Notes: generated by a model from the letters alone, not told the origin. DNA of 64,000 nt from an uncultured Pelagibacteraceae bacterium (GCA_902555465.1 CACDSN010000006.1:1-64000), one strand, 5' to 3'; positions 1 to 9,913 are shown, counted from the stretch's first letter. Translations and numbers: made by a program.

Positions 1-363
1 GATAAAATAAATCTTTTAAAGTCGATCTTTTCTAAAGAACCAGATCTAGAGTATTTTACAAAAGATAATTTATTAAAAATTTTATTACAAAAAGGGAAAG
101 AAAACCTGATAGATATTTTAGATTTTAAAATATTAATATCAAAAAAAAATAAAGATCAGCTTTTAGATATTAAAAATTTTTTCAATAATTGTGAAATTCC
201 AGAAATGCCAGTCAAAGCTAAAGATTTAATTGTGAAATTTCAGCTAAAAGAAGGAAAACTATTAGGTTCGATTTTAAGAGAAATTGAAGAGCAATGGTTA
301 AATAATAATTTCAAAATTTCAGATACACAAATCGAAAATATAGTAAAATCTAAACATATTTAA
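1..363 (+). CDS. cca: CCA tRNA nucleotidyltransferase, C-terminal part (gene enters from the left edge)
   Basis: The reading frame is open from base 1 to a TAA at 361-363 and encodes the last 120 residues of a larger protein. The tail carries the pattern MPVKAKDLI, then a short gap, then [17 protein letters not shown] recognise this as the end of the class II tRNA nucleotidyltransferase / poly(A) polymerase family, which adds or repairs the 3' CCA of tRNAs in the cytoplasm. The catalytic head lies outside the window, so the call rests on the C-terminal helical domain only. The last 14 bases overlap the 3' end of the convergent greA gene. A poly(A) polymerase of the same family cannot be excluded. 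Confidence 0.75.
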   Translation, partial: DKINLLKSIFSKEPDLEYFTKDNLLKILLQKGKENLIDILDFKILISKKNKDQLLDIKNFFNNCEIPEMPVKAKDLIVKFQLKEGKLLGSILREIEEQWLNNNFKISDTQIENIVKSKHI

Positions 364-826
364 CTTCAAAAATTTCAAAATTCTTCAACCCATTTGGCGT
401 AGTTATTTCAACAAGGTCACCTTGGTTTTTTCCGATTAACCCCTTGCCAATTGGTGATTTAAAATAAATTAGTTTTTTTTTGAGATCTGCTTCATCTTTA
501 CCAACAATTTTATATTCAATTTTTTCATTAGTATCTAAATTTTGTAAATAAACTGTTGAACCAAATATAACCTTTCCATTATTGTTTAATTTTGTAACAT
601 CAATTACATTTGCAGTTGCAATACTATTTTCAATTTCTTGTATTCTCCCTTCGTTATGAGACTGTTGTTCTTTTGCAGCATGGTATTCCGCATTTTCTTT
701 TAAATCTCCATGAGACCTTGCTTCCGCAATTGCACTTACTATCTCTGGTCTTTTTTTTTCTTTTAAAAATTTTAATTCTTCTTTTAATTTTTCAAGACCT
801 TGTAATGTAATCGGTTCTTTTTCCAT
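350..826 (-). CDS. greA: Transcription elongation factor GreA
   Basis: The 158-residue protein has the usual GreA length. GreA binds the secondary channel of RNA polymerase and stimulates cleavage of backtracked transcripts. The N-terminal coiled coil opens with [13 protein letters not shown]. It contains the loop motif [20 protein letters not shown], whose acidic residues (D and E) coordinate the catalytic Mg2+ in the polymerase. The C-terminal FKBP-like domain is recognisable from the IVGKDEAD and [10 protein letters not shown] segments. Its ATG directly follows the hemF stop, so it is probably the last gene of a trmL-hemF-greA transcript. Its 3' end overlaps the cca-like gene arriving from the other side. 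Confidence 0.97.
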   Translation of the reverse strand: MEKEPITLQGLEKLKEELKFLKEKKRPEIVSAIAEARSHGDLKENAEYHAAKEQQSHNEGRIQEIENSIATANVIDVTKLNNNGKVIFGSTVYLQNLDTNEKIEYKIVGKDEADLKKKLIYFKSPIGKGLIGKNQGDLVEITTPNGLKNFEIFEVKYV

Positions 827-1654
827 CTATTTCCATTTTGCTAAAGGAGGTAGAGACATTAAAATTGCCTCAATGTTACCTCCAGTTTGTAAACCAAACT
901 TTGTTCCTCTGTCATATAAAAGATTAAATTCAACATATCTACCTCTTTTAATATATTGATTTTCTTTGTCAGTTTTTGTCCATCTAACTTTATTTTTTTT
1001 TAAGATAATTTCATTGAATATTTTTATAAATTCAAGCCCTACATCCTTAACAAAACTAAAATCTTTTTCCCAATTATCTTTTTTATAGTCAAAAAAAATT
1101 CCACCAATACCTCTTGTTTCTTGTCGATGTTGTAGATAAAAATATTTATCACACCATTTACTATAATTTTTATAATATTTTTTGTTGTGTCTATCGCACA
1201 TAATTTTAAGGTTTTTATGAAGCCATTTTTTTAATTTATTGTCTTTAATACAAGGGGTCACATCCATTCCTCCCCCAAACCATCCTTGAGAAGTAACTAT
1301 GTACCGAGTATTAAAATGCATAGCAGGTACATGGGGGTTTTTCATATGCATTACAATTGATATACCTGATGCCCAAAAATCAGTACTTTTTTTTATGCCT
1401 GGAATTTTACTTTTTAATTCTTTTGGAAACTTTCCATATACTTCAGAAAAGTTTACACCAACTTTATCAAATACCTTTCCATTTTCTAATAATCTAGATT
1501 CTCCTCCACCTTCATCTTTTTTTTTATTCCTAGACCAATTTTTAATTTTAAAAAATATCTTATTCTTTTCTATTTCTTCAATGTTTTTACAAATAATTTC
1601 TTGAAGATTTTTGAACCATTGTTTTGTTAATTCTTTTTTTAAATCTAGTTTCAT
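827..1654 (-). CDS. hemF: Oxygen-dependent coproporphyrinogen III oxidase
   Basis: HemF converts coproporphyrinogen III to protoporphyrinogen IX with O2 during heme synthesis in the cytoplasm. The 275-residue protein carries family signatures in order: GGGESRLLENG near residue 50, the HFNTRY segment, WFGGGMDVTP, RGIGGIFFDY, and the C-terminal GRYVEFNLLYDRGTKFGLQ followed by a SLPP motif. The length is slightly short of the roughly 300 residues usual for the family, mainly at the N terminus. It sits one base from trmL and abuts greA. The petABC operon diverges about 0.5 kb away, so a heme-synthesis gene lies beside a major heme-protein complex. Use of HemF fits an aerobic organism. Confidence 0.96.
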   Translation of the reverse strand: MKLDLKKELTKQWFKNLQEIICKNIEEIEKNKIFFKIKNWSRNKKKDEGGGESRLLENGKVFDKVGVNFSEVYGKFPKELKSKIPGIKKSTDFWASGISIVMHMKNPHVPAMHFNTRYIVTSQGWFGGGMDVTPCIKDNKLKKWLHKNLKIMCDRHNKKYYKNYSKWCDKYFYLQHRQETRGIGGIFFDYKKDNWEKDFSFVKDVGLEFIKIFNEIILKKNKVRWTKTDKENQYIKRGRYVEFNLLYDRGTKFGLQTGGNIEAILMSLPPLAKWK

Positions 1655-1655
1655 T

Positions 1656-2129
1656 TTATTGATACAGTGTTTGTCTTAAACTCTCAGAAATAATTATAGC
1701 GGCAGATGTTGCAAGATTCAAAGATCTTTTACTTTCTATCATTGGTATTTTTATTTTATATTTTATATTTTTATGTAAACTTTCAGGTACACCTGAGCTT
1801 TCTCTTCCAAATAATAAAGTGTCATCTTTATCGTATTTAAAGTCAGTATAGATTTGCTTTGCCTTTGTTGTTGCCAAGATAATTCTATCCTTTTTTTTTG
1901 CTTCTTCAAAATCTCTATAACTTTTATAATACTTGATAGATGATATATCCATATAATCCATTACTACTCTTTTAAATCTTGAGTCTGTTAAGAAAAAACC
2001 ACATGGCTCAATTATTTCAAGTTTAACGCCTAGACATGAGCAAGTTCTAATTATTGCTGCAGTATTTTGAGGGATATCTGGTTGATAAAGGGCTATTTTG
2101 GGGCCTGTAAATGATGTTTTCTGTGTCAT
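1656..2129 (-). CDS. trmL: tRNA (cytidine/uridine-34-2'-O)-methyltransferase TrmL
   Basis: This is a SPOUT-class methyltransferase of 157 residues, the normal length for TrmL, which 2'-O-methylates the wobble base of certain leucine tRNAs. Visible SPOUT knot motifs are NTAAIIRTCSCLGVKLEIIEP near the N terminus, LLFGRESSGVPE in the middle, and IPMIESKRSLNLATSAAI near the C terminus, which together form the SAM-binding trefoil knot. It is the first gene of the minus-strand trmL-hemF-greA group and diverges from petA, with 69 bases between the start codons. A related TrmH-type enzyme is possible, but the small knot-only size favours TrmL. Confidence 0.93.
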   Translation of the reverse strand: MTQKTSFTGPKIALYQPDIPQNTAAIIRTCSCLGVKLEIIEPCGFFLTDSRFKRVVMDYMDISSIKYYKSYRDFEEAKKKDRIILATTKAKQIYTDFKYDKDDTLLFGRESSGVPESLHKNIKYKIKIPMIESKRSLNLATSAAIIISESLRQTLYQ

Positions 2130-2159
2130 TTGTGCAATAGAAAAATATATATTTATTAT
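2130..2159 (+). promoter_or_regulatory. Candidate promoter for petABC
   Basis: TTGTGC at 2130-2135 and TATTAT at 2154-2159 are 18 bases apart. They resemble sigma-70 -35 and -10 elements and would start transcription about 33 bases upstream of petA. The spacer is very A+T-rich, so a chance match is possible. Confidence 0.35.
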
Positions 2160-2198
2160 TATATGAAATCATGTAATAGCAAAAAATAAAACATATAA

Positions 2199-2711
2199 AT
2201 GTCAGATAAAAAACCAAAAAATAGGAGAGATTTTATATTTACCGCTACAGCAGCAGCAGGTGCCGTTGGGGTAGGAGCGGCAGTGTGGCCTTTAGTAGAT
2301 CAAATGAATCCAGACGCATCTGTTAAAGCATTAGCAAGTACTGAAGTTGACATTAGTTCTGTTAAACCTGGACAATCGATCACTGTTGTTTGGAGAGGTA
2401 AGCCAGTTTTTATAAAAAGAAGAACTCAAGAGGAAATAGATAAGGCAAGATCCGTATCCTTAGATGAATTAAAACATCCTGAGAAAGATGAGGATAGAGT
2501 AAAAAATCCTGAATGGCTAGTTATGCTAGGTATTTGCACTCATTTAGGTTGTGTTCCACTGTCAGATAAAGGTGAGTTCGATGGATGGTTTTGTCCATGT
2601 CATGGTTCACACTACGATACATCAGGCAGAATTAGAAAAGGACCAGCTCCAGTAAATATGGAAATACCAAAATACGTCTTTTTAAATGATAATACAATTA
2701 AAATTGGATAA
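2199..2711 (+). CDS. petA: Ubiquinol-cytochrome c reductase, Rieske iron-sulfur subunit
   Basis: This 170-residue protein is the [2Fe-2S] subunit of the cytochrome bc1 complex and passes electrons from ubiquinol to cytochrome c1 on the periplasmic side. The N terminus has a twin-arginine signal-anchor ([16 protein letters not shown]) that forms the single membrane helix. The cluster-binding boxes are intact: CTHLGCVP and CPCHGSHYD, giving two Cys and two His ligands plus the disulfide Cys pair. The GPAP motif follows. It is the first gene of petABC, with a short spacer of 11 bases to petB. Transcription probably starts in the 69-base gap to trmL. Identification is secure. Confidence 0.98.
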   Translation: MSDKKPKNRRDFIFTATAAAGAVGVGAAVWPLVDQMNPDASVKALASTEVDISSVKPGQSITVVWRGKPVFIKRRTQEEIDKARSVSLDELKHPEKDEDRVKNPEWLVMLGICTHLGCVPLSDKGEFDGWFCPCHGSHYDTSGRIRKGPAPVNMEIPKYVFLNDNTIKIG

Positions 2712-2722
2712 GAAAAATTTTT

Positions 2723-4003
2723 ATGAGCGATAGTCACTACACACCAACATCAAAATTTGGAAAATGGTTTAATGATAGATTACCTTTATTGACACTGGCA
2801 AATCATTTAACTGATTATCCAACGCCGAAAAATTTAAACTACTGGTGGACATTTGGTGGAATTCTAACTTTTTGTTTAATCACACAAATTGTAACTGGTC
2901 TTGTTCTAGCCATGCATTATGTTGCTGATACTAAACTAGCTTTTGCAAGTGTTGAACACATAATGAGAGATGTGAATTATGGCTGGTTAATAAGATATGT
3001 TCATGCAAATGGAGCATCAATGTTTTTTTTAGCAGTATATATTCATATTTTTAGATCATTATTTTATGGTTCATATAAATCACCAAGAGAGATTATTTGG
3101 ATACTTGGAATAATTATTTATCTTTTAATGATGGCAGCAGCATTTATGGGATACGTACTTCCTTGGGGTCAAATGAGTTATTGGGGAGCAACAGTAATTA
3201 CAAATTTATTTAGTGCAATACCTCTTGTAGGAGAGGGAATAACTACTTGGTTATGGGGAGGATTCTCAGTTGATAATCCAACATTAACAAGATTTTATGC
3301 ATTACATTATTTAATTCCATTTTTAATACTTGGTTTAGTAGTATTACACATCTGGGCGCTGCACGTTCCTGGAAACAATAACCCAGTAGGAATTGAAATT
3401 AAAAAACCATCCAATGATACTGTTCCTTTTCATCCATACATAGTAATTAAAGATGCATTTGCTTTGTTGCTATTTTTACTAGTTTTTGCATTTTTTGTAT
3501 TTTACACTCCAAATATTTTAGGACATGCAGATAATTATATTGAAGCAAACCCGCTTGTAACTCCAGCACACATAGTACCAGAATGGTACTTGTTACCTTT
3601 TTATGCAATATTAAGATCAGTACCTGATAAATTAATGGGAGTAATTGCAATGTTCTCTGCAATATTGATTTTGGCTGCCTTGCCTTGGTTAGATACTTCA
3701 AAAGTTAGATCTGCAGTATTCAGACCGTTATATAAACAATTTTATTGGATTCTCGTTATTGATGTTTTAGTTCTTGGTTATGTTGGAGCAATGCCAGCAG
3801 AAGGATTGTATTTACTTGTAGCAAGGGTAGCAACAGCTTACTATTTCATTCATTTTTTAATTGTGCTTCCCTTTTTAGGATTTACAGAAAAAACAAATCC
3901 AATTCCATTGAGCATTTCTGAACCAGTTTTAGCTGGATCAGCCATAGCTACAAGAAGCTCGAAAGAAGACAAAATAGAAAATAATTTAAAGAGCTTAGGG
4001 TGA
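2723..4003 (+). CDS. petB: Cytochrome b subunit of the bc1 complex
   Basis: The 426-residue integral membrane protein matches full-length bacterial cytochrome b. It carries the two b hemes and forms the Qo and Qi quinol sites. Visible marks include [27 protein letters not shown], the heme-ligand helices with paired histidines ([28 protein letters not shown]) and the PEWY motif of the Qo site ([15 protein letters not shown]). About eight hydrophobic helices are apparent. The TGA stop overlaps the GTG start of petC, which implies translational coupling. The gene is unsplit, as expected in proteobacteria. Confidence 0.98.
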   Translation: MSDSHYTPTSKFGKWFNDRLPLLTLANHLTDYPTPKNLNYWWTFGGILTFCLITQIVTGLVLAMHYVADTKLAFASVEHIMRDVNYGWLIRYVHANGASMFFLAVYIHIFRSLFYGSYKSPREIIWILGIIIYLLMMAAAFMGYVLPWGQMSYWGATVITNLFSAIPLVGEGITTWLWGGFSVDNPTLTRFYALHYLIPFLILGLVVLHIWALHVPGNNNPVGIEIKKPSNDTVPFHPYIVIKDAFALLLFLLVFAFFVFYTPNILGHADNYIEANPLVTPAHIVPEWYLLPFYAILRSVPDKLMGVIAMFSAILILAALPWLDTSKVRSAVFRPLYKQFYWILVIDVLVLGYVGAMPAEGLYLLVARVATAYYFIHFLIVLPFLGFTEKTNPIPLSISEPVLAGSAIATRSSKEDKIENNLKSLG

Positions 4004-4779
4004 AAAAAGTAAAAAGTATATTTATATTAGTCTTATCAATATTTTTTTTTCAAAATTATTCAATTTCAGCAGAAAAAGCAAAATTCTTAGAAACTGATTG
4101 GACTTTCAAAGGTTTGTTTGGGAAATATGATAGGGCCTCATTGCAAAGAGGATACCAAGTTTACACAGAAGTTTGTGCTGCTTGTCACTCAATGCAATAT
4201 TTAAGTTATAGAAATCTTGCTGAGCCAGGTGGTCCAGAGTTTTCAGAGGAAGAGGCAAAAGTAATAGCAGCGAGCTTTGAGGTTTTAGATGGTCCAAATA
4301 ATGATGGCGAAATGTTCACAAGGCCTGCAAAATTGTCAGATAAATTTGTTATGCCATATGCAAATGTTGAAGCATCAAAGGCAGCAAATGGAGGAGCCTA
4401 CCCTCCAGATATGTCAGTATTAGCTAAAGCAAGAAAGGGTGGCGCAGATTATATTTATTCACTTCTTCTAGGATACGATGATCCTCCTTCTGACATAAAA
4501 TTAGATGATGGAGTGTATTATAATAAATATATGTATGGAAATAAAATCAAAATGTCTGCTCCTTTATCAGATGGTTTGGTTGAATATAGTGATGGGACTG
4601 AAGCAACAAAAGAACAGATGGCGAAGGATATCACAACATTTTTAATGTGGTCTGCAGAACCTCATCTAGAAACTAGGCATAAAACAGGTTTCAGAGTTAT
4701 TGTTTATTTAATTATTCTTACGATACTTGTTTATTTGACTATGAAAAAGATATGGTCACGTGTTGAAACGAAAGTTTAA
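4000..4779 (+). CDS. petC: Cytochrome c1 of the bc1 complex
   Basis: The 259-residue protein starts at a GTG inside the petB stop region. It has an N-terminal signal peptide (residues about 3-23, ending SISA), a heme c attachment site CAACHS near residue 58 and a conserved [22 protein letters not shown] segment containing the region around the sixth heme ligand. A single C-terminal membrane anchor ([16 protein letters not shown]) is present. It takes electrons from the Rieske protein and passes them to soluble cytochrome c. Its last 24 bases overlap the convergent ychF gene in antisense. Confidence 0.97.
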   Translation: MKKVKSIFILVLSIFFFQNYSISAEKAKFLETDWTFKGLFGKYDRASLQRGYQVYTEVCAACHSMQYLSYRNLAEPGGPEFSEEEAKVIAASFEVLDGPNNDGEMFTRPAKLSDKFVMPYANVEASKAANGGAYPPDMSVLAKARKGGADYIYSLLLGYDDPPSDIKLDDGVYYNKYMYGNKIKMSAPLSDGLVEYSDGTEATKEQMAKDITTFLMWSAEPHLETRHKTGFRVIVYLIILTILVYLTMKKIWSRVETKV

Positions 4780-5829
4780 AACATCTCCATCTTTAACAGT
4801 ATATTCTTTACCTTCCAATCTCATTTTCCCATTATTTTTTGAGTTTACCCATCCCTTATTAGCAACAAAGTCTTTATAAGAAATTGTTTCAACTTTTATA
4901 AATCCTTTTTCAAAATCAGTATGTATTTTTCCTGCAGCTTTAGGAGCTAAGCAATTTTTATTTATTGTCCATGCTCGCGATTCTTCTGGTCCTGAGGTAA
5001 AAAAAGTTTCAAGATTTAACAAATTATAACCTTTTTTTGTAAGCGTTTTAATGCCTGCTTCTTTAACACTAAGCATCTCCATATAATTTATTTTTTCTTT
5101 ATCACTTAAGGAGTTTAATTGATTTTCAATTTCGGCAGATATAATAATTGTATTTATTTCCCCATATTTTTCTATAAATTTTCTTGTATACTTGTTTCCT
5201 CTAGCAATACTTTCCTCATCAACATTACAAACATATAAATTTGGTTTAAGAGATAATAATCCACATATTTCAATTTCTTTTTTTTCATATATTTTATGTA
5301 TTTCATCAATATTTTTGTCGTTATTAATATATTCTAAAGCTGTTTCTAATATTTGAATTTGTTCGTTTGAAACTTTTTTTCTATTTTTTTTATCTAACCT
5401 TTTTTGAATTGATTCAATATCAGCTAATTTTATTTCTGTTTGTATTATTTCAAGATCTCTAACTGGATCTACATTATCATTTACATTTTGAATATCATCA
5501 GAGTCAAAACATCTTATCATATGAATAATTGCATCTACTTCCCTGACGTGAGATAAAAATTTGTTTCCTAATCCTTCACCTTTTGAAGCTCCTTTAACAA
5601 GACCTGCTATGTCAACAAAGGTTATTGAGGTATATATTTTTTTTTTTGAATTTGATATATTGGATAAATTATCTAGTCTTTCATCAACTACAGGAACTAT
5701 ACCTAAGTTAGGATCAATTGTACAAAAGGGAAAATTTTCAGCCTGGGCTTTACTAGAATTTGTGAGAGCATTAAATAAAGTAGATTTACCAACATTCGGA
5801 AGTCCAACGATCCCACATTTAAAGCCCAT
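4756..5829 (-). CDS. ychF: Ribosome-binding ATPase / Obg-family protein YchF
   Basis: The 357-residue protein is close to the normal length (about 363). The P-loop GLPNVGKSTLFNALT is followed by the switch-region DIAGLVKGASKGEGLGNKFLSH and a base-recognition NVDE in place of NKxD. This change gives YchF its preference for ATP over GTP. The C-terminal TGS-like domain shows the pattern TFFTSGPEESRAWTI, then AAGKIHTDFEKGFI and [17 protein letters not shown]. YchF binds ribosomes and affects stress responses. It is the last gene of the minus-strand run prs-rplY-pth-ychF, with 2 bases to pth, and it overlaps petC tail to tail. Confidence 0.97.
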   Translation of the reverse strand: MGFKCGIVGLPNVGKSTLFNALTNSSKAQAENFPFCTIDPNLGIVPVVDERLDNLSNISNSKKKIYTSITFVDIAGLVKGASKGEGLGNKFLSHVREVDAIIHMIRCFDSDDIQNVNDNVDPVRDLEIIQTEIKLADIESIQKRLDKKNRKKVSNEQIQILETALEYINNDKNIDEIHKIYEKKEIEICGLLSLKPNLYVCNVDEESIARGNKYTRKFIEKYGEINTIIISAEIENQLNSLSDKEKINYMEMLSVKEAGIKTLTKKGYNLLNLETFFTSGPEESRAWTINKNCLAPKAAGKIHTDFEKGFIKVETISYKDFVANKGWVNSKNNGKMRLEGKEYTVKDGDVLNFRFNT

Positions 5830-5831
5830 AA

Positions 5832-6386
5832 TTAATTATTAATTTTACTTGAAAATAAATCGAGCTTTTTATCAATTAATAAATTTAATGATTGAATTAT
5901 TTTTTTTGAGATTGCTTCAAGTTGTATTTTTTCATCTTCATTGAAATCTCCAAGCACAAAATCATTTACTCTAATTTTATCAGGTTTACCAATTCCAATT
6001 CTTACCCTTGAATAATCTTTGCCAATAAATTTATCTAACGATTTAATTCCATTATGACCTGCATCTGCCCCTCCAAACTTAGCTTTAATTTTGCCAAATT
6101 CGATATCGAGATCATCATGAAAAACAATAATATCTGAAGCCTCTATTTTAAAATATTCTATGAGCTCTCTAATGCACGTTCCAGAATTATTCATAAATGT
6201 TAAAGGTTTAATTGCATATACTTTTTTATCTCCAATATTTCCCATTGTTAATAATCCTTTAAATTTAGGTTTTTGTTTAGATAAACTAAAATTTTGATTA
6301 ATTGCATCAATAATTTTGAAGCCAATATTATGTCTATTATTTTGACTATCAGGAGTTGGATTTCCTAGACCTACAAATAAGATCAT
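5832..6386 (-). CDS. pth: Peptidyl-tRNA hydrolase
   Basis: Pth cleaves peptidyl-tRNAs that drop off ribosomes. The 184-residue sequence has the family motifs GLGNPTPDSQNNRHNIGF (with the active-site Asn and His), MNNSGTCI, and VFHDDLDIEFGKIKAKFGG followed by AGHNGIKS. These contain the catalytic Asp and the substrate-binding Asn. Its position after rplY and before ychF is a common bacterial arrangement. There are 32 A+T-rich bases to rplY and 2 bases to ychF. Confidence 0.97.
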   Translation of the reverse strand: MILFVGLGNPTPDSQNNRHNIGFKIIDAINQNFSLSKQKPKFKGLLTMGNIGDKKVYAIKPLTFMNNSGTCIRELIEYFKIEASDIIVFHDDLDIEFGKIKAKFGGADAGHNGIKSLDKFIGKDYSRVRIGIGKPDKIRVNDFVLGDFNEDEKIQLEAISKKIIQSLNLLIDKKLDLFSSKINN

Positions 6387-6418
6387 TTCAAAGATTATTT
6401 TTTAAATTAATAAACAAA

Positions 6419-7138
6419 TTATTTTTTTTCTGGAGCAGTTTCTTTTTTGTCTTTTTCAGCCTCAGGTTTTTTAGTGTCATCTGCTGCAGTTGGCTGTTCT
6501 CCTTCTTTTGGCGCTTCTCCTTCAGCGCTAGCTTCCGCACCCTCTGCCGCTTCCTCCGTCGGTTTTTCTGGCTCTTTTACAATAGTAGGTGCAGCTACTG
6601 TAGCTATTACGAAATCCCTACCTGTAATTGTTGGACTAACATTTTCTGGAAGCTTAATTGCCGAAATCTTAATACTTGCCCCTATGTCTAGTCCTTCTAG
6701 ATCAACCACTAACTCGTTAGGAATACTTTCCGTTGGGCATTTTAATTCAACTTTTCTTCTTACTATGTTTAAAACACCTCCTCTTTTTAATCCTGGCGAC
6801 ATATCATTATTTTTAAATCTAACTGGAATTTCCAATATAATCTTCCTACCAGAAACCATTCTTAAAAAATCGACATGTATTGGTTCGTCTGTTACAACGT
6901 CAAAAGAAACTTCTCTCGGAAGTACATTTATTTCTTTGTCATTAATTTTAATTTTTAATACATTTGACAAAAAATTTTCTTGATCCATTAAAGTTTTTAA
7001 ATGTTTTTTTGAAATACTTATGAGTTCATTTTTTTCTTCACCACCGTATAACACCGCAGGAACCATACCTTGCTTACGAAGAATATTATTACTTCCCTTT
7101 GTAGTTTTTGATCTTTGATTTGCTTCTAAATTACTCAT
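6419..7138 (-). CDS. rplY: 50S ribosomal protein L25 (CTC-type, with acidic low-complexity tail)
   Basis: The protein has the L25 domain that binds 5S rRNA (residues about 1-95, including KGSNNILRKQGMVPAVLYGG) and the C-terminal CTC beta domain (residues about 100-190, including HVDFLRMVSG and VELKCPTESIPNELVVDL). The last 45 or so residues are a low-complexity tail rich in Glu, Ala, Pro and Lys. That tail also makes the DNA locally richer in G+C and creates a long antisense open frame that I reject. A hairpin lies directly upstream of the ATG and no Shine-Dalgarno is visible. The gene is cotranscribed with pth and ychF. Confidence 0.95.
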   Translation of the reverse strand: MSNLEANQRSKTTKGSNNILRKQGMVPAVLYGGEEKNELISISKKHLKTLMDQENFLSNVLKIKINDKEINVLPREVSFDVVTDEPIHVDFLRMVSGRKIILEIPVRFKNNDMSPGLKRGGVLNIVRRKVELKCPTESIPNELVVDLEGLDIGASIKISAIKLPENVSPTITGRDFVIATVAAPTIVKEPEKPTEEAAEGAEASAEGEAPKEGEQPTAADDTKKPEAEKDKKETAPEKK

Positions 7139-7144
7139 AAAAAT

Positions 7145-7169
7145 TGTAGCTTTTAGCTCAGGAGCTACA
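7145..7169 (-). promoter_or_regulatory. Hairpin between prs and rplY (attenuator, terminator or L25 leader)
   Basis: On the minus strand, TGTAGCT and AGCTACA form a perfect 7-bp stem with an 11-base loop. AATTTTT follows and runs straight into the rplY ATG. It has the shape of a weak intrinsic terminator, but it sits exactly at the translation start, so control of rplY is also possible. Confidence 0.5.
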
Positions 7170-7186
7170 TATTATCAAGAAGAAAA

Positions 7187-8119
7187 TTATCTAAATAAGT
7201 CTGATACAGAAGTAGAATTAGATATTCTTTTTATTGCTTCTCCAACTAATTGAGAAATTGTTAATATTTCAATATTTTTTGCAGCTTTTACTCTTTCTGA
7301 GTTATCAATTGTGTCAGTTATCACTAATCTTTTAATCTTTGAACTTTTTATTTTTTGCACTGCTTTTCCACTTAATACTCCATGAGTTACGTATACATGA
7401 ACTTCTTTTGCACCTCTTTCTATAAGTGCATTTGCGGCATTTACTATTGTTCCACCAGAGTCAATTATATCATCAACTATAATACATGTTTTACCTTTAA
7501 CATGACCTATAACATTCATCACTTCTGATTTTCCTGGCGCCGGTCTTCTTTTGTCAATTATGGCTAAACCAGCATGTAAAAATTTTCCTAAAGCTCTAGC
7601 CCTCTCAGTTCCACCAACATCTGGCGCGACACAAATTAAATTTTTATTTTTAATTTTTTTTCTTACATGACGTGCAAAAATTGGTGTTGCAAACAGGTTG
7701 TCTACTGGAATATCAAAAAAACCTTGAATTTGCCCAGCATGAAGATCAATTGTAACAACTCTATCTGCTCCTGCTTTTGTAATTAAATTTGAAACTAATT
7801 TAGCTGATATTGAAGTTCTAGGAACTACCTTTCGATCTTGTCTTGCGTATCCAAAATATGGAATTACTGCTGTTATATTTTTAGCAGAGGACCTTTTCAA
7901 TGCATCTATACAAAGCAATAACTCCATTAAGTTATCATTTGCAGGTGACGATACAGATTGAATTACAAAAATACTGTTACCTCTTATATTTTCATTTATT
8001 TCAACATAGATTTCACCGTCTGAGAATTTTCTTATACTTGATCGAACAAGTCTATTTTTAAGATATTTAGATATTCTCAAACTAAGGTTTTTGTTTGAAT
8101 TACCTGTGATTATTTTCAT
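7187..8119 (-). CDS. prs: Ribose-phosphate pyrophosphokinase (PRPP synthase)
   Basis: Prs makes PRPP from ribose 5-phosphate and ATP for nucleotide, histidine and tryptophan synthesis. The 310-residue protein has the normal class I length. Landmarks are [16 protein letters not shown] near the N terminus, the [12 protein letters not shown] loop, the [11 protein letters not shown] signature and the PRPP-binding loop [10 protein letters not shown]. The pgeF stop lies only 7 bases upstream of its ATG. A 48-base spacer with a hairpin separates it from rplY downstream, an order (prs-rplY-pth) common in bacteria. Confidence 0.98.
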   Translation of the reverse strand: MKIITGNSNKNLSLRISKYLKNRLVRSSIRKFSDGEIYVEINENIRGNSIFVIQSVSSPANDNLMELLLCIDALKRSSAKNITAVIPYFGYARQDRKVVPRTSISAKLVSNLITKAGADRVVTIDLHAGQIQGFFDIPVDNLFATPIFARHVRKKIKNKNLICVAPDVGGTERARALGKFLHAGLAIIDKRRPAPGKSEVMNVIGHVKGKTCIIVDDIIDSGGTIVNAANALIERGAKEVHVYVTHGVLSGKAVQKIKSSKIKRLVITDTIDNSERVKAAKNIEILTISQLVGEAIKRISNSTSVSDLFR

Positions 8120-8126
8120 TAATATC

Positions 8127-8876
8127 CTATCTAAGCATAATTACAGAAATATTTCTACCATAATCGGGCTCATTATTTTTTAAAGATCTTCTAGCACTAA
8201 AAAAATTATTTTTTTTATCAAAGGTATCTTTTCTTATAACATCAATTTTTAAAATTCCAAAACTAATTAATTGATATTGAATGTATTTTACTAAGTTAAA
8301 GTAAATTCTCATTTGTTTTTTTTTAAAGAAAATTGAATTCTTCTTATTTTTTCGTAGAAATTTATCTTTGAATTTCTTGCTTACTTCATAATTTTTTTGT
8401 CCAATACATGGTCCAATAACTACAATAAGGTCTTTTTTATTGGACCCTAATCTCACAAGTTTTCTTAAAACTTTTAGAACTATATTTTTATATGCTCCCT
8501 TCCAACCAGCATGAACAGCTGAAATAATTTTTCTTTTACAATCTAAAATTAGTATAGGAGCACAATCTGCAGAAAGTATACCAATTGGTAATTTTTTTAT
8601 ATTCGTTATCAAAGCATCTCCAATTATTTTTCTATTTTGCAATTTTTTGACAAAAAAATATTTTGAACTATGAATCTGATGTAAAAGTATAATTTTATTA
8701 CTTGATCCTATTTTTTTTTTAACGTAATTTAGATTTTTTCTTATGTTATTTTCATTATCACTTGATCCTTTTCCACAATTTAAACTTTTATAAATTCCTT
8801 TTGAAAAACCATTTTTTTTATTAAAAAAACCATGATTAACTATATTGTTTTTATTTAGCAATTTTGACTTAATCAT
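8127..8876 (-). CDS. pgeF: PgeF/YfiH-family (laccase-domain, DUF152) protein
   Basis: The 249-residue protein has the family's zinc-site pattern: [11 protein letters not shown], then SAVHAGWKG, then [13 protein letters not shown], which supplies the conserved Cys and His residues. Family members have been described as purine nucleoside phosphorylases/adenosine deaminases, and in E. coli as a peptidoglycan editing factor that removes wrongly incorporated L-Ser. Sequence alone does not show which role applies here. It overlaps the midA-like gene by 4 bases and is followed closely by prs, so it belongs to the same lgt-to-prs transcript. The sequence is very rich in Lys and Asn. Confidence 0.9.
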   Translation of the reverse strand: MIKSKLLNKNNIVNHGFFNKKNGFSKGIYKSLNCGKGSSDNENNIRKNLNYVKKKIGSSNKIILLHQIHSSKYFFVKKLQNRKIIGDALITNIKKLPIGILSADCAPILILDCKRKIISAVHAGWKGAYKNIVLKVLRKLVRLGSNKKDLIVVIGPCIGQKNYEVSKKFKDKFLRKNKKNSIFFKKKQMRIYFNLVKYIQYQLISFGILKIDVIRKDTFDKKNNFFSARRSLKNNEPDYGRNISVIMLR

Positions 8877-9913
8877 TTAAATCCTTTATCGAACTTATTT
8901 TTTTTTTTATAAAAAAAAATTACTTTAAATAGCTCTCCCATTTGTTTTTTGTCAATTAGACGATTAATTCTATAATATATGTTAGCTTTTTCTAAAAATT
9001 TTTTATTTGCAGCTAATATTTCAGCTCTTTGCAAAATACCTAAGTTTAACAAAAAATCTCTTTGAGTTACAAAATCTAACATTAGATCGTTTTTAATAGC
9101 TATTTTTTTTAAAAAAGGGATATTTATCACATGACTTATATCAGCATTCCCAACATCATTTAAAAGATTTACTTTTTTATGTTTTTTAACTGCTTGAAGC
9201 GTATCAATCATTTTATGGTTTAAATAAGCATAATCAATAAAAAGAATACATCCTCCTTTTTTACTAATTATATTATTTAATTCTTTTATTAATTTAAATT
9301 CATTTAATGAAATCTCTAAAAAATTTTGTTTTTTTGAAAATTTCAAATCTAATTTTTTTTCAATTTTTTTAATATCACATTCTATTTCGGTAAAACTATA
9401 ATTTCCTCCTTTTTTTTGTACATATCTTTCATACCATTTATTATTTTTATTAAGATATTGTTTGACAGGCAAAGCATCTAAAAATTCATTTCCAAAAAAT
9501 ATTGTAGGATTTTCTAATTTCCCAAAATCTTGAAACCATTTGACATTATATTTTTTTAATTTTTGTTTTTGAATTTCAATCATTTTTTTACTTTTTTCGT
9601 AAATAAAAAAATTACATTTATCGTAAAAATTATTAAATTTTTTTGAAGAGATAATTATTTGACTCATCATTTCTCCATTTCCAGCACCAAGCTCTACAAT
9701 ATTAATTTCTTTATTTTTATAAAATTTTTCCCAATAAGAAATTATCCATAAAAAAATCATCTCAGAAAAAATCCTTGATATATTTGGAGCAGTTATAAAG
9801 TCACCATCTTTTCCAAATGGTACATTTTTAACATAATACCCTTTTTTTTTATGATAAAGAGCGTTATTTATAAATTGGTCTAATGGAATCTTAAAATTTT
9901 TTTTATCAAACAT
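8873..9913 (-). CDS. SAM-dependent methyltransferase, MidA/NDUFAF7 (DUF185) family
   Basis: The protein shows KKGYYVKNVPFGKDGDFITA near the N terminus, IVELGAGNGEMM as the SAM-binding loop, and FGNEFLDALPVKQY, all typical of the COG1565 family. The mitochondrial member NDUFAF7 dimethylates an arginine of complex I. The bacterial role is less clear, though complex I assembly is a reasonable guess. I place the start at the ATG at 9911-9913 (MFDKKNFKIPLDQF). An in-frame ATG 42 bases further upstream would add 14 residues, but these lie inside lgt and are unlike the family. With this start the overlap with lgt is 8 bases, and with pgeF 4 bases. Confidence 0.88.
   Translation of the reverse strand: MFDKKNFKIPLDQFINNALYHKKKGYYVKNVPFGKDGDFITAPNISRIFSEMIFLWIISYWEKFYKNKEINIVELGAGNGEMMSQIIISSKKFNNFYDKCNFFIYEKSKKMIEIQKQKLKKYNVKWFQDFGKLENPTIFFGNEFLDALPVKQYLNKNNKWYERYVQKKGGNYSFTEIECDIKKIEKKLDLKFSKKQNFLEISLNEFKLIKELNNIISKKGGCILFIDYAYLNHKMIDTLQAVKKHKKVNLLNDVGNADISHVINIPFLKKIAIKNDLMLDFVTQRDFLLNLGILQRAEILAANKKFLEKANIYYRINRLIDKKQMGELFKVIFFYKKKNKFDKGFK

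Noticed and set aside
6447-6983. 178-codon open frame on the + strand
   Set aside because: It is antisense to rplY. The Ser/Ala-rich low-complexity product mirrors the Glu/Ala/Pro tail of L25, and no family pattern is seen.
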